Positions 1 to 9,619 of a stretch of 64,000 nucleotides of DNA are shown here, one piece after another; the stretch's first letter is position 1; every line of letters begins with the position of its first letter. This stretch comes from Thermoplasmata archaeon. Lineage in GTDB: Archaea; Thermoplasmatota; Thermoplasmata; Methanomassiliicoccales; Methanomethylophilaceae. The DNA lies in the NCBI GenBank assembly GCA_015063135.1, contig SUTA01000006.1, forward strand, positions 47,529 through 111,528, given 5' to 3'. Position numbers and translations under genes: made by a program. The notes below the pieces were generated by a model. That model ran no database searches. It was not told the DNA's origin and saw only the letters and a list, made by a program, of their open reading frames with translations.

Positions 1-2
1 TA

Positions 3-137
3 TATGCCGACGGCACCGCCGCCGAGGTGCTGACGGCCAAGACCATCAAGGATGTGTACAACGTCGACGCGGACGTCATCGAGGTCAAGGGGCGCCCGTA
101 CGTGATATACCACAACGAGGGCGACGCGGACGAGCGA
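3..137 (+). CDS. ABC transporter ATP-binding protein, C-terminal end (5' truncated by window edge)
   Basis: Only the last 44 codons are present. Residues such as IKDVYNVDADV match the C-terminus of the two complete FecCD-type ATPases in this window, where the same IKDVYNVD and EVYGINC segments follow the ATPase core. It would energise uptake of a siderophore, cobalamin or other metal chelate. Homology stops at CGA 135-137; the frame otherwise stays open to 602, right across an opposing gene. A hairpin with arms at 149-155 and 169-175 follows. Its permease and binding protein would lie to the left of the window. Confidence 0.75.
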
Positions 138-148
138 TCCTTAACGCC

Positions 149-175
149 GAGTGCCTCCCCCGCGTCTCGGCACTC
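149..175. terminator. Hairpin between convergent genes
   Basis: A 7-bp stem, GAGTGCC at 149-155 and GGCACTC at 169-175, lies in the 60 nt between the predicted CGA end of the ABC ATPase and the predicted end of the opposing gene. The position fits a bidirectional terminator or 3'-end stabiliser. There is no strong T-tract. Confidence 0.4.
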
Positions 176-197
176 CACGGCCTGGCTATCGGCGGTT

Positions 198-533
198 TCG
201 GTAGTACCTGCGGGGATAGAATGCAGGGCAGGAGTCGATCTCCTCCTGGTCGTAGACCATGTCGATTGTGACCCTGCTGATGTACATGGACTGCACGCGG
301 GAGATGTACAGGAAATGATCGCCCACCGGAATCTTGATGTCGCTCTCCTTCGGGGGCTTGACCGATGTCGGGACGAGGGCGGGGCCCATACAGGCGGTGC
401 AGACTCTGTAGTCGCAGCCCTGCTCGATGATGAGCTTCTTCACATCGTCGTCCACGGTGATTTCCATGCCTGGGCGATGGAACGGCTTGTATATAAAAGA
501 CCCATAGCGACCCTTCTCTTTGACATAATCCAC
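198..533 (-). CDS. Hypothetical protein with a CxxC pair
   Basis: 111 aa starting with GTG at 533. An A/T-rich TATA-like stretch sits about 30 nt upstream (553-575 on this strand). The central part has VCTACMGP, a Cys pair that could bind metal or act in redox, and the rest is mixed alpha/beta with no domain I recognise. The end is placed at CGA (198-200) after the residues RRYY; reading on gives four more residues, including a second CGA, and then TAG at 186. It converges with the ABC ATPase. Function unknown. Confidence 0.6.
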
Positions 534-591
534 GCGTGTTCATTAAGTAACGGATGGCTTTTTTATTTTATATTTAAGATTATGCATTTAC

Positions 592-640
592 TTATAATAT
601 GAGAACGTCAATGTGGATGGTAATTGGATTTATCATCCAA
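592..640 (+). promoter_or_regulatory. Promoter and TTGGA-N7-TCCAA operator of the first ABC operon
   Basis: A TATA-like TTATAATAT (592-600) is followed by the inverted repeat TTGGA (624-628), 7 nt, TCCAA (636-640). The repeat ends 13 nt before the ATG at 654 and would sit at or just past the expected transcription start, a typical repressor position. The same 17-bp arrangement precedes the second binding-protein gene (26184-26200), and both are followed by GTGATACAATGGA. A metal or corrinoid-responsive repressor is a reasonable inference. Confidence 0.6.
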
Positions 641-653
641 TATGAGTGATACA

Positions 654-2035
654 ATGGATAAACAGCAGACAATGATCTCGCGGCTGTCGCGGTGGTTGCG
701 ATCGTCGCCATCGCGGCGATCGTGATCGTCAACCCGTTCAAAGGCGGGAGCAGCAGCGGTGGCGATGACGACGATGACCTGAGATGCCTTCTCAGGGTCT
801 ACGGAAACGCCGACATGAACAACTACCTCGATAACGACGACCTCGCCTTCATCAAGGAGATCCTCGATGGCAAGAACGCCTGGGACCCCGTCAACAACCC
901 CCTCGCGGATGCCGACTGCGATGACAAGATCACACAGAACGACTACAACCTCGTCAGTAAGTTCCTCAACGGCCAGAAGGCCACCATGTACTACCTGGAC
1001 TGGGACGACGAGGTCGCGTCCGTCGACTACCCCCTCGGCAACCAGCTGGCCGGCGCCAACGGCATAGCCGTCAGCTTCACCACCGGCCTGGACATCTTCC
1101 GCATCCTCGGATACTTCGATGATGTCACCATGATGACCAACTCCGATATCGCGGTCGCTGACATCGACCCCGAGCTGTACCCCGGCATCGAGGACGTCAA
1201 GGCATACTCCGCCCCCAGGATGAGGCACACCGCGGACACTTACGAGATGTTCCTCGAGAACAATGTCAAGGTGTTCCTCTCCGAGAAGAAGTTCCTGGAC
1301 GAGACCTTCATCACCGCCGTGGAGGAGGACTTCGACACCCACCACTTCAACCTCATCAAGCTGCCCACCAACAGGTACATGGACGGCATCTGCTGGGAGG
1401 ACACCCTCGTGACCCTCGGGGTCATGCTCAATGCCCAGGACAAGACCGCGCCGTACATCGAGTACCTCGAGAAGATGGATGAGAAGATCGCCGACGTCAC
1501 CAAGGAAGTCGCCAATAAGAGCTGCCTCATCCCCTACTTCGCCGACGGATACGACCTCAGCCCCCTGTACCTCGACACGCACGGAACCAGCGGGGTCTAC
1601 ACCGCGGACGTCTACACCACCGAGCTCCTGCCCCTCGTCAGCGCCATCGACCTGAAGACCGCCGACGGATTCGGGGAGGCCGATGTTGAGCAGATCATCG
1701 CGAAGAACCCCGACTGCCTCGTCGTAGCAGCATTCGGATACGCCACCTCCAAGAGCTGGACCGAGGATGCCTACAAGGCGCAGGTCTCCGAGATGTGCGC
1801 CCAGTTCAGGGCCCTCGGATACAACAAGCCCATCTACGTCCTGCCCTTCGAGAGCTGCGTCCTCGCCGGACCCGCCTTCGCCCTCGTCACCGCATCGATG
1901 ATCTGGGACGATTCGATCAGCTCCGACAAGGCCTGGAAGGAGTTCCACAGCTTCTTCAAGGACTTCATGGACTACGAGGGAAGCCTCGACGACCTGAAGA
2001 GCTCCAAGTTCGCGCCCTGGCAGTACACCGCCTGA
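654..2035 (+). CDS. FepB/BtuF-type ABC substrate-binding protein with dockerin-like domain (frameshifted near its start)
   Basis: A periplasmic-binding-protein family subunit for a metal chelate or corrinoid, membrane-anchored by an N-terminal hydrophobic stretch. The ATG at 654 gives MDKQQTMI, matching the paralogue's MDQKTMII, but one base is missing at about 677/678. The rest of the gene continues in the next frame, which is open from GTG 692. After a Gly/Ser/Asp linker come two Ca-binding dockerin-like segments (near YGNADMNNYLDNDD and DADCDDKITQND), then the two-lobe binding domain, ending in TGA. The lesion could be real, an assembly error, or be bypassed by initiation at GTG 692. Followed by a hairpin and the permease gene. 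Confidence 0.8.
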
Positions 2036-2041
2036 GCCGAT

Positions 2042-2061
2042 GCCGGCCCCTCGGGGCCGGC
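2042..2061 (+). terminator. Intercistronic GC hairpin after the binding-protein gene
   Basis: A 9-bp inverted repeat, GCCGGCCCC (2042-2050) and GGGGCCGGC (2053-2061), lies between the TGA of the binding protein and the permease start at 2080. Such a hairpin in a transporter operon can partly terminate transcription or protect the upstream mRNA, giving more binding protein than permease. The second ABC operon has a hairpin at the same place. Confidence 0.5.
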
Positions 2062-2079
2062 AAACCACTTCCCTTTACC

Positions 2080-3219
2080 ATGACCGACAACACAATCGAA
2101 AACGACAGGATCCTGAGCAGCGACGTCGTGAGTTCGGTTAAGGAATGGTCTTCGGACCTGTCCGGCGACTCCGGGTTCTCCGAGACCGTCAAGACCTTCA
2201 ACTCGTCGATCAAGTTCAAGGTCCTGTTCATCCTCGCCAGCGTCGCCATCATCATCATCGCCACCAGCTACGCGGTCACCGTCGGCGCCCTGAGCATCGG
2301 GTTCCTCGAGGTCTACGAGATCATCTTCGACCACCTCACCGGGAACATCACGTCCTCATTCGATTACATCGTGTGGAACGTCAGGCTGCCTAGGGTCGTC
2401 GCTGGTATCATCGGCGGAGCCGGCCTAGCCGTGTGCGGTGCCATAATGCAGAGCGTCCTGAAGAACCCCATGGCCGACCCGTACACCACCGGAGTCTCGT
2501 CCGGTGCAATGTTCGGCGCCACCATCGGGATGACCCTCGGGTTCGCTGCCGCGCTGGGCGACAACTCCGTCGTCATCCTGGCGTTCATATTCTCCCTCGT
2601 GCCCACGCTCGTGATCGCGGGGATGTCGAAGTTCGCCAACACGACGCCCACCACCGTGATCATGGCCGGTATCGGCATCATGTACATCTTCAACGCGTTC
2701 ACCACCGTCCTGATGCTCAACGCGGATTCCAGCGACCTCAACAGGATATTCTACTGGCAGACCGGATCGCTCTCGCTCATCAACGGATGGAGCTCCATCC
2801 CCGTGATGTTCGTTCTGGTCGCCGCCGGCCTGGTGATATCCATGTTCCTGTCGGGGAAACTCAACGTCCTCGCCACGGGCGACGACAGCGCGAAGGCGCT
2901 CGGGATCAACGCCGACAGGATGAGGCTCATCTGCCTGGTCCTCGTCGGTCTCGTGAGCGCGTCCATCGTGAGCTACACCGGGCTGATAGGATTCGTCGGA
3001 TTGGTGTGCCCCCACATCGTGAGGATGTTCATCGGCGCCGACAACAGGTACCTCATACCGGCGGTCGCCCTCTTCGGAGGCGCGCTGATGCTCATAGCCG
3101 ATGTCATCGGAAAGGTCGTCATATCCCCCAGCGTCCTGCCCGTGGGAGTGGTCATGTCGTTCATCGGCGGACCCGTGTTCCTGTGGATGGTCCTGAGGCG
3201 CAGCGACAAGGCCTGGTGA
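2080..3219 (+). CDS. FecCD/BtuC-type ABC transporter permease
   Basis: 379 aa membrane permease of the iron-siderophore/cobalamin importer family. After about 50 soluble residues there are roughly ten hydrophobic helices. The conserved family segments are visible: RLPRVVAGIIGGAGLA early, LKNPMADPYTTG, and GLIGFVGLVCPHIVRM near the end. It starts at ATG 2080 and ends with TGA, 4 nt before the ATPase ATG. It pairs with the binding protein upstream and the ATPase downstream in one operon. Confidence 0.92.
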   Translation: MTDNTIENDRILSSDVVSSVKEWSSDLSGDSGFSETVKTFNSSIKFKVLFILASVAIIIIATSYAVTVGALSIGFLEVYEIIFDHLTGNITSSFDYIVWNVRLPRVVAGIIGGAGLAVCGAIMQSVLKNPMADPYTTGVSSGAMFGATIGMTLGFAAALGDNSVVILAFIFSLVPTLVIAGMSKFANTTPTTVIMAGIGIMYIFNAFTTVLMLNADSSDLNRIFYWQTGSLSLINGWSSIPVMFVLVAAGLVISMFLSGKLNVLATGDDSAKALGINADRMRLICLVLVGLVSASIVSYTGLIGFVGLVCPHIVRMFIGADNRYLIPAVALFGGALMLIADVIGKVVISPSVLPVGVVMSFIGGPVFLWMVLRRSDKAW

Positions 3220-3223
3220 TACC

Positions 3224-4027
3224 ATGACGGACATAGTCATCAAGGATGTGGACTTCGGGTACAGCGAGGACCGCATAGTCCTCCACGACATCAACCTGGA
3301 GATCCACGAGCCCGGGCTCTACTGCATCATCGGGCCGAACGGCGTCGGGAAATCCACCATGGTCAAGTGCGTCAGCAAGATCATAGAGCCCCTGAGGGGA
3401 CAGGTCCTGCTCGACGGGGAGGATGTCGCCAAGATGCACCACAAGGACGTCGCCAAGAAGGTCGGCTTCGTGCCGGCGTTCTCCCAGGACGCGTTCTCCA
3501 TGAGCGTCATCAACACCATCCTCATCGGGAGGTACAACCACCAGAAATGGGGGTCCCGCCAGAAGGACCTGGAGATGGTCTACAAGACCATGAAGCTGCT
3601 GCATATAGAGAACCTCGGCATGAGGAACTACAACGCCCTGTCGGCCGGTCAGCACCAGAAGGTGTCGATCGCCAGGGGATTGGTGCAGGAGCCCGCCGTC
3701 CTCATCCTGGACGAGCCCACCGCGAACCTGGACGTCAAGTATCAGGTGTACGTGATGGAGATGCTCAGGGCCATCGCCATTGAGAAGGGCATGGTGATCA
3801 TGACGATCTGCCATGACCTGAACATCACGGCGAAGTACGCCCACCAGGTCATCATGCTGGCGAGGCCCGGCAGGATCCATGCCGTGGGCCCTCCGGACGA
3901 GGTCCTCACCGAGGAGAACATCCGCGAGGTCTACGGCATCAACTGCAGGATAGTCAGGGACGAGGAGATGGACATCCCCTACATCATCCTGGGCTCCGCC
4001 ATCATGGGCGCCGCCGAGGATTACCGA
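3224..4027 (+). CDS. ABC transporter ATP-binding protein (FecE/BtuD type)
   Basis: 267 aa ATPase of the FecCD importer. Visible motifs are Walker A GPNGVGKST, signature LSAGQHQKVSIARG, Walker B VLILDEPTANLD and the switch His in TICHDLN. The family-typical C-terminus EVYGINCRIV is followed by about 20 residues and then CGA at 4025-4027. Reading through adds 60 residues encoded by GC hairpins and an A/T-rich promoter-like region up to 4207, so CGA is the likelier end. Last gene of the operon. Confidence 0.92.
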
Positions 4028-4039
4028 AACCCTTCGAAC

Positions 4040-4086
4040 GGGGCCCCGGCCCCTTCCTTCACCCTCCCCCTCATATACGGGGAGGG
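4040..4086 (+). terminator. Double GC hairpin after the ABC ATPase
   Basis: Two stems lie just past the CGA end. GGGGCC (4040-4045) pairs with GGCCCC (4048-4053). CCCTCCCC (4062-4069) pairs with GGGGAGGG (4079-4086). The second stem matches the hairpin in the other ABC operon (24746-24769). Placement fits operon termination. Confidence 0.5.
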
Positions 4087-4194
4087 GGTATACCCATCCA
4101 ACATCAATGCCAACATACAGTATATTGTATGGATTCAAATCGTCTGGGGCATATCTCCATTTATAAATACCTTTAAGAACACGCGCAAGGACTG

Positions 4195-4213
4195 TTTATA
4201 TCGGTGATATAAA
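4195..4213 (+). promoter_or_regulatory. Inverted repeat enclosing the ribosome-binding site
   Basis: TTTATATC (4195-4202), 3 nt, GATATAAA (4206-4213) forms a perfect 8-bp inverted repeat whose loop and right arm hold the GGTGAT Shine-Dalgarno and end on the A of the start codon. As RNA it would hide the ribosome-binding site; as DNA it could be an operator. A TATA-like TTTATAAATA lies near 4160. Confidence 0.4.
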
Positions 4214-4710
4214 TGGACGCGGAGATTTGGTTCAGCGATATTATCGGGAGGAACGTTGCAGGGGAGCCTCTGGAGCCGGCTCGCGAATGGGTCTCCGGGG
4301 ACTGCCGCACCGTCATAGACGGGCACACGGTCCGCGTCTACATGCGCGACAGGGTCCAGATCTTCGCCGTCAGGAGGCCGGAGGAGCTGGCCCGCAGGCT
4401 GGACCTCGGCGAGGTCCCCGAGGACCGCTGGAGGGACGAGGAGGGCAACCGCGTGTGCTACGGCAACGCCGTGCCCTACGGCCCCGACGGGCAGCCCTAC
4501 ACCTGGGGCATGGTGATCGGCAACGTGGACGGCGTGGAGAAGGCCGAGTGCTTCGAGACGGAGCAGGAGGCCAAGGGCGCCGGCGCGGAGGCTTGGGAGT
4601 CCATGTCCGAGGACGAGAAGAGGCCCAGGTACCTGCTGGTGGGCCTCATCGACCCCAGGTTCATGATAAGCAAGTCCCTCGAGCCCATGTGGTGGCCCGG
4701 AACATTCCGA
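4213..4710 (+). CDS. Hypothetical protein
   Basis: 165 aa, start ATG 4213 with GGTGAT 6 nt upstream. The protein is acidic and tryptophan-rich toward the C-terminus (EPMWWPGTF), with no transmembrane segment and no domain I recognise. The end is set at CGA 4708-4710, one base away from the mirrored end of the opposing helicase; the frame otherwise continues antisense to that gene to 4839. Function unknown. Confidence 0.65.
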
Positions 4711-4711
4711 T

Positions 4712-6583
4712 TCGCCCTGAGAAGAAAGCCCTCACGGCTGCCGGGATGTCGTCGCAAGCTTCTGCGTCCACATCCGGCAGCACGTGCACCCTCTTGTCGA
4801 AGATCGCCGCGACGCCGCGGTCGGTCTCCGACCTTATGAGCCTGCCCATGGCCTGGCGCATCTTCCTGGATGCCGGGATGTACACCGTGTACAGCGTGCC
4901 GTCGCCGGTCATGTGGTCGTAATAGCGCTGCATCGCCCTGGCCTTCGCCGTCGGCTTGGGGAACGGTATCCCGATGAGCACCGCGAGCTCCAGCGTCTTG
5001 TCGGGGAAGTCCAATCCCTCGCTGATCCTCCCGCCCGTCACGCAGAACAGCACGCCGCCCTCCGACATCCTGAACCTCTCGAAGGCGTCCATCAGCTCCG
5101 CCTGCTGCATGCCCCTGCGCTCGTAGAAGATCTCCCTGCTCAGGCGCTCCTCCAGGCCGTCCGCGATCATCCTGTCCATCATCTGATAGGACGGGAAGAA
5201 CACGGCGGTGTTGACCCTCACCGCGTTCACCGTTCCCACGACACCGTCCATGAGCATGCGGTAGTTCTCCTCGAGGAACCTCTCGTCGTACTTCATGGTG
5301 ACCTTGTCGCAGTACAGCTTCAGCAGGTTGCCCACGGGGAACTGCGATGTCATCATCAGCTTGGCGGGATCCTCCACGCCGAGCTCCCTCGCGTACTCGT
5401 CGAGGGGCGCGAGCGTGCCGGACATCAGCACGGCGGAGCGGCAGTCCCTCAACGGGCCGGCTGCGCCGGACGGGTCCATGCAGTAGGTCTGCAGCTTGTG
5501 GTTGCCCTCCTCGCCCACGATGAGCTGCACATAGGTCAGCTCGTCGGCCATGGACCAGAAGTTCAGGAAAGCGGCCAGGTGGCCGACGTATGTCCGGGGC
5601 AGCTTCCTCCTCGCCTTGCGCTTCTCCTCCACCATGGACCCGAAGTCCTCCATGGCCTTGCAGATCCTCCTGATGGCGATGGACGACACTCCGAGGCGGG
5701 TCATCAGCTCGTCCTCCAGGAAGTATGGCGGCAGGAGGCCGTCGTCGTCCATGAGATACTCCTTCCCTGCGTAGCGGATGATCTCCTCCACCACGGCTAT
5801 CACATCGGTGAGCTTGATGTCCTCGTGCATGTCGGGGTCGCCGTACTCCCTCGCCTCCTTGTCGGCGCGGGCCAGCGAGCGCATGCCGAGCTCGGCGGTC
5901 TGGACGTCCCTGAGGTAGTCGGGGAGGTTGTGGGCCTCGTCCACCACGAGGACGGTCCTGGACAGGGGCGTCCCGGTCCACTGAACGAAGTGGTCGAGGA
6001 TCTGCGGGATGAACACGAACGGGTACGGGGCGCATATGACGTCGGCCTTGGGCAACAGGAGCTTCTGCAGCTCGTAGGGGCACACCCCCTCGGCCTCGCA
6101 CCTGTCCGCGAACTCCTCGGGCCCCAGGTGCTCCGTGCGGATGACCGACTCCCAGCGGTCGAGGTCGGCCGTCTCGACGTTGTCGAAGAACGAGCAGTGC
6201 CTGCAGCCGTTGGAGTCGCGCTTCTTGTACTCGGAGCAGAGCTTCGATATCTCCTCTGGCGTCCCCGATGAGAGCTCCGGATCGTCCCTCATCAGCGGGC
6301 ACGACACCGAGGACCTGCCCTGTATCGCCACGCACAGCACATCGGCCTTGATCGCGGCGCACTCCCTGACGATCTGCTTCTGCTGCGATTTGGTCCTGGT
6401 GAGGTACACGACCTTGCACCCGGACTCCATGGCGCACGGCAGCGTGCCGCACAGGGATGTTATGGTCTTGCCGGTCCCGGTCCCCGCCTCCACGACGGCG
6501 CGCCGGGATTCCCGGACCGAACGGTCCAGGAACCCGACCAGCTCGCGCTGGCCGGGCCTGTACTGGTATGGGAAGATGTCCAT
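4712..6583 (-). CDS. XPD/DinG-family superfamily 2 helicase with Fe-S cysteines
   Basis: 623 aa DNA helicase, probably a 5'-3' repair helicase. Seen in order: Q-like start YQYRPGQRELV, Walker A EAGTGTGKT (near residue 35), a cysteine-bearing insertion (VSCPLM, KLCSEY, GCRHC, GVCPYE) as in XPD Fe-S domains, DEAH box VVDEAHNLPD, and motif VI AMGRLIRSETDRG near residue 565. The start ATG 6583 overlaps the end of the upstream DUF6015 gene (CGATG). It ends at CGA (4712-4714) after AFFSG; read-through would add 17 residues. Confidence 0.88.
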
Positions 6584-6975
6584 CGCTGGTCTTCGCCGCC
6601 CCTGCGCCAGATGTCGTCGGGGAGGTCGTCGTAGACGGACGCCTCCTCGGCCTCCTGGACGGGGGCCTCCTCCCTCTCCTCGAGGAGCTTGTTGATCCTC
6701 TCCCTCCTGAACAGCCAGTAGTGGATCCTCCACTCCCTGCCGTCGTAGAGGGTGGTCTCCTCCCTCTCGGTGGTGAGGATGCCGGCGTCCTCCAACATGT
6801 AGAAGGCGTCCCTGTCCTCGGGCTCCAGGACGTTGTCGATGATCCTGTCGGAGTACCCGAAGAAGTTCAGGACGTGGTGCGCCAGCATGTGCGCCTCCTC
6901 CTCGGCCATGTCGCGGCTCTCGTCGATGCCGTTCCTTATGGCCAGGGACAGGCTGTCCACGGTGATTATTCCCAT
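6583..6975 (-). CDS. DUF6015-like small archaeal protein
   Basis: 130 aa, ATG at 6975, 5 nt after serA's TGA. The segment with FFGYSDRIIDNVLEPEDRD and the later GREWRIHYW look like the conserved core of DUF6015, a family of unknown function in Thermoplasmata and methanogens. The C-terminus is acidic. The end at CGA (6583-6585) overlaps the helicase ATG as CGATG, the arrangement usually seen as TGATG; the frame otherwise runs to 6460 inside the helicase. The two genes are probably translationally coupled. Confidence 0.7.
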
Positions 6976-6980
6976 GGGTA

Positions 6981-8561
6981 TCACTCGGTGAGGTCGATGA
7001 ACTTCACTTTGCCGTCGCCGACGGCTGCGTTGATCTTGGCCACGGTCTCCTCGGGCACCCACTGGTCCACGGTGAGGACCATGAACGCCCTGCCCTCGGA
7101 CCTGCCGACGGTCATCTGGCCGACGTTGACGTTGACGTCTCCCAGGGCCTTGCCGACGGTTCCGATCATGCCGGGGCCGTCCTTGTAGGAGAGCATCATC
7201 AGGTCGCCGGACATGATGATGTCGAACATGTAATCGTCGTACCCGACGAACCTGGCCTGGTCGCCCATGACGGTCCCGCGGATGGCGTGGGTCTCGTTGG
7301 CGTAGGAGAACTTCATCTCGACGACGCCGGCGTAGTCCTTGGCGGTGTCGCTGCTGGACTCGGTGATCTCGATCCCCTTCTGCTTCGCGACGGGCAGGGC
7401 GTTGATGATGTTGGCCTCCCCGATGACCCCCTTGAGGTATCCGACGACGGCGGAGACGGTCAGGAGCTTGGTCTGCTTCTGGGCAAGGGACCCGCAGTAG
7501 GAGATCTCGAGCTTGTCCAGGGGGTGGTTGCCCACCAGCTGCTGCACCATGCGGCCCATGTTCTCGACGAGGGGCACGTAGGGCTCGGTCTCGGCGTCCA
7601 GCTTGCCGCGGGGCGCGTTGATGGCGTTGGAGATGATGCCGTCCTTCAGGTACATGACAGCGTGCTCGGCGACCTCGACGGCGACCCTCTCCTGGGCCTC
7701 GACGGTGGAGGCTCCCAGGTGGGGGGTGGTGACCAGGTTGTCCAGCTCGAGGAGCTTCTTCTCGTCGTCGGTCAGGGGCTCGTTGCACCAGACGTCGAAC
7801 GCGGCTCCGGCGATGACCTTCTCCTTCAGGGCGGTGTACAGGTCGTCCTCGTTGACGATGCCTCCGCGGGCCACGTTGGCGATCCTCGCGTTGGGCTTCA
7901 TCATCTTGAACTGCGGCATGGAGATCATGTTCCTGGTCTCGGGCAGCAGCGGCGTGTGGATGGTCATGAAGTCGGCCTTGGTGATGACCTCCTCGAGGGT
8001 GGTCAGCCTGACGCCCAGGCTGTCGGCGACGTCCTGGGGGAGGTACGGGTCGTACCCGATCATGGTCATGTTGAAGGCCTTCATCCTCTTGGCGACCTCT
8101 CCTCCGACGCGGCCGACGCCGATGATTCCCAGGACCTTGCCGTTCATCTCGACACCGGTGTACTTGGACCTCTTCCACTCGCCCTTGTGCATGGACTCGT
8201 GGGCGAAGGGGATGTTCCTGGCGAGGGCCAGGAGCATGGCGCAGGAGTGCTCCGCCGCGGACAGGATGTTCGCGGAGGGGGTGTTCATGACGAGGATGCC
8301 CTTGTCGGTGGCGTAGGGGACGTCGATGTTGTCCACGCCGACTCCGGCGCGGCCGATGACCTTCAGGTTCTTGGCGGCGTCCATGACCTTGGGGGTCACC
8401 TTGGTGCCGGACCTGATGATCAGGCAGTCGTAGTCGCCGATGATGGCGCAGAGCTCGTCCTCCGTGAGGCCGGGCTTCACGTCGACCGGGAATCCGGATG
8501 CTTTCAGAATCTCGAGACCCTCGTCGGAGAGGGGGTCGCTAACCAGAATCTTGCTTGCCAT
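6981..8561 (-). CDS. serA: D-3-phosphoglycerate dehydrogenase
   Basis: 526 aa. Oxidises 3-phosphoglycerate to phosphohydroxypyruvate, the first step of serine synthesis. Long form: the 2-hydroxyacid dehydrogenase core has the NAD fold GIIGVGRVGGEVAKRM, the substrate Arg in NVARGGIVNE and the His/Glu pair (TTPHLGAS). An intervening ASB-type domain and a C-terminal ACT domain (KDGPGMIGTVGKAL) allow serine feedback. ATG 8561 has GGAGG 7 nt upstream; ATG 8567 overlaps the upstream TGA. Ends in TGA. Operon with the aminotransferase upstream. Confidence 0.95.
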   Translation of the reverse strand: MASKILVSDPLSDEGLEILKASGFPVDVKPGLTEDELCAIIGDYDCLIIRSGTKVTPKVMDAAKNLKVIGRAGVGVDNIDVPYATDKGILVMNTPSANILSAAEHSCAMLLALARNIPFAHESMHKGEWKRSKYTGVEMNGKVLGIIGVGRVGGEVAKRMKAFNMTMIGYDPYLPQDVADSLGVRLTTLEEVITKADFMTIHTPLLPETRNMISMPQFKMMKPNARIANVARGGIVNEDDLYTALKEKVIAGAAFDVWCNEPLTDDEKKLLELDNLVTTPHLGASTVEAQERVAVEVAEHAVMYLKDGIISNAINAPRGKLDAETEPYVPLVENMGRMVQQLVGNHPLDKLEISYCGSLAQKQTKLLTVSAVVGYLKGVIGEANIINALPVAKQKGIEITESSSDTAKDYAGVVEMKFSYANETHAIRGTVMGDQARFVGYDDYMFDIIMSGDLMMLSYKDGPGMIGTVGKALGDVNVNVGQMTVGRSEGRAFMVLTVDQWVPEETVAKINAAVGDGKVKFIDLTE

Positions 8562-8563
8562 TT

Positions 8564-9619
8564 TCATTCCTCCAGGATGCCGTCCATGACGGAGAGAAGC
8601 TGTTTGATGCCCTCGGGGGTGGTGTCTCCCATGTGGCCAATCCTGAAGGTCTGCTCCTTCACCTGGCCGTATCCGTTGGAGATCTCGTATCCCTTGGCTT
8701 TCAGTTTGGAATGGAACGCGTCGAAGTCGAGGTCGCCGCGGTTGATGACCCCGAGGGAGTTGGACTGGTATCCCTTCTCGGGGAAGATGCCCTGCATCTT
8801 CCTGTCCGCCCAGTCGCGGACGAGGTCGGCCATCTGCTGGTGCCTGGCGAACCTGGCGGGCATGGTCTCCTTGACGATGCGGTCCAGCTGGTAGTCGACT
8901 CCGTACATCAGGGAGACGGGGGGAGTCGTCAGGGCGTAGTTGACGTCGTTCTGCTTCTTGATCTTCAGCAGGTCGGTGTAGAATCCCCTGTTGGCCACGG
9001 TCATGGCCTTCTCCAGGAGCCTCTCGGAGCAGAGCATGATGGCGAGGCCGGGCGGGAGCGCCAGGGCCTTCTGGGTGCCGAACACGATGGCATCGGCGTC
9101 GATGTCCTTGACCTTGATGTCCATGGCATAGGCGGACGTGACCGCGTCGACCATGATCAAGGCGTCGGGGTTCTGGGCGCGGACCTCCTTGGCCAGCGCC
9201 ACGGAGTCGCTGAACACCCCGGTGGAGGACTCGTTGCTCACCCAGTGGACTAGCTCGGTGTCCTTGGTGACCTTGCCGGCGATGTGCTCGGGCTTCATGG
9301 CCTTGCCCCAGGGGACCTGGACCTTCTCCACGGTCTTCCCGTTGAGCTCGGCGATCTCGATGGACCTGTCCCCGAACGACCCGTTGGTGATTCCGAGGGT
9401 CTTCTCGGAGGCGCCGTTCCTGATCGCGGCCTCGAGCATGATCGTGGCGGATCCGCCGACGAGGAAGACGTCCATATCGGTGTTGAGGGTCTTCTTGACC
9501 TTCTCGACGATGTTGCCGTGGAGCTCCTTGTACTCCTTGGACCTGTGTGTGATCATGGGTTTGGTCATGGACTGGAGGGTGGCTTCCTCCACATGCACCG
9601 GACCGACTGTGTAAAGCAT
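8564..9619 (-). CDS. Class V aminotransferase (probable phosphoserine or alanine-glyoxylate type)
   Basis: 351 aa PLP enzyme. It starts MLYTVGPVHV, has the PLP-lysine region FGTQKALALPPG and the substrate segment EGIKQLL near the end. Its position directly upstream of serA, with TGA overlapping a serA ATG, suggests it makes phosphoserine from phosphohydroxypyruvate. The family also includes alanine-glyoxylate and serine-pyruvate aminotransferases, so substrate is inferred. ATG 9619 is preferred over a TTG at 9628. Ends in TGA. Confidence 0.88.
   Translation of the reverse strand: MLYTVGPVHVEEATLQSMTKPMITHRSKEYKELHGNIVEKVKKTLNTDMDVFLVGGSATIMLEAAIRNGASEKTLGITNGSFGDRSIEIAELNGKTVEKVQVPWGKAMKPEHIAGKVTKDTELVHWVSNESSTGVFSDSVALAKEVRAQNPDALIMVDAVTSAYAMDIKVKDIDADAIVFGTQKALALPPGLAIMLCSERLLEKAMTVANRGFYTDLLKIKKQNDVNYALTTPPVSLMYGVDYQLDRIVKETMPARFARHQQMADLVRDWADRKMQGIFPEKGYQSNSLGVINRGDLDFDAFHSKLKAKGYEISNGYGQVKEQTFRIGHMGDTTPEGIKQLLSVMDGILEE

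Noticed and set aside
608..2068. Long minus-strand frame opposite the first binding protein
   Set aside because: Low-complexity Gly/Val/Asp-rich shadow of a high-GC gene, with no homology.
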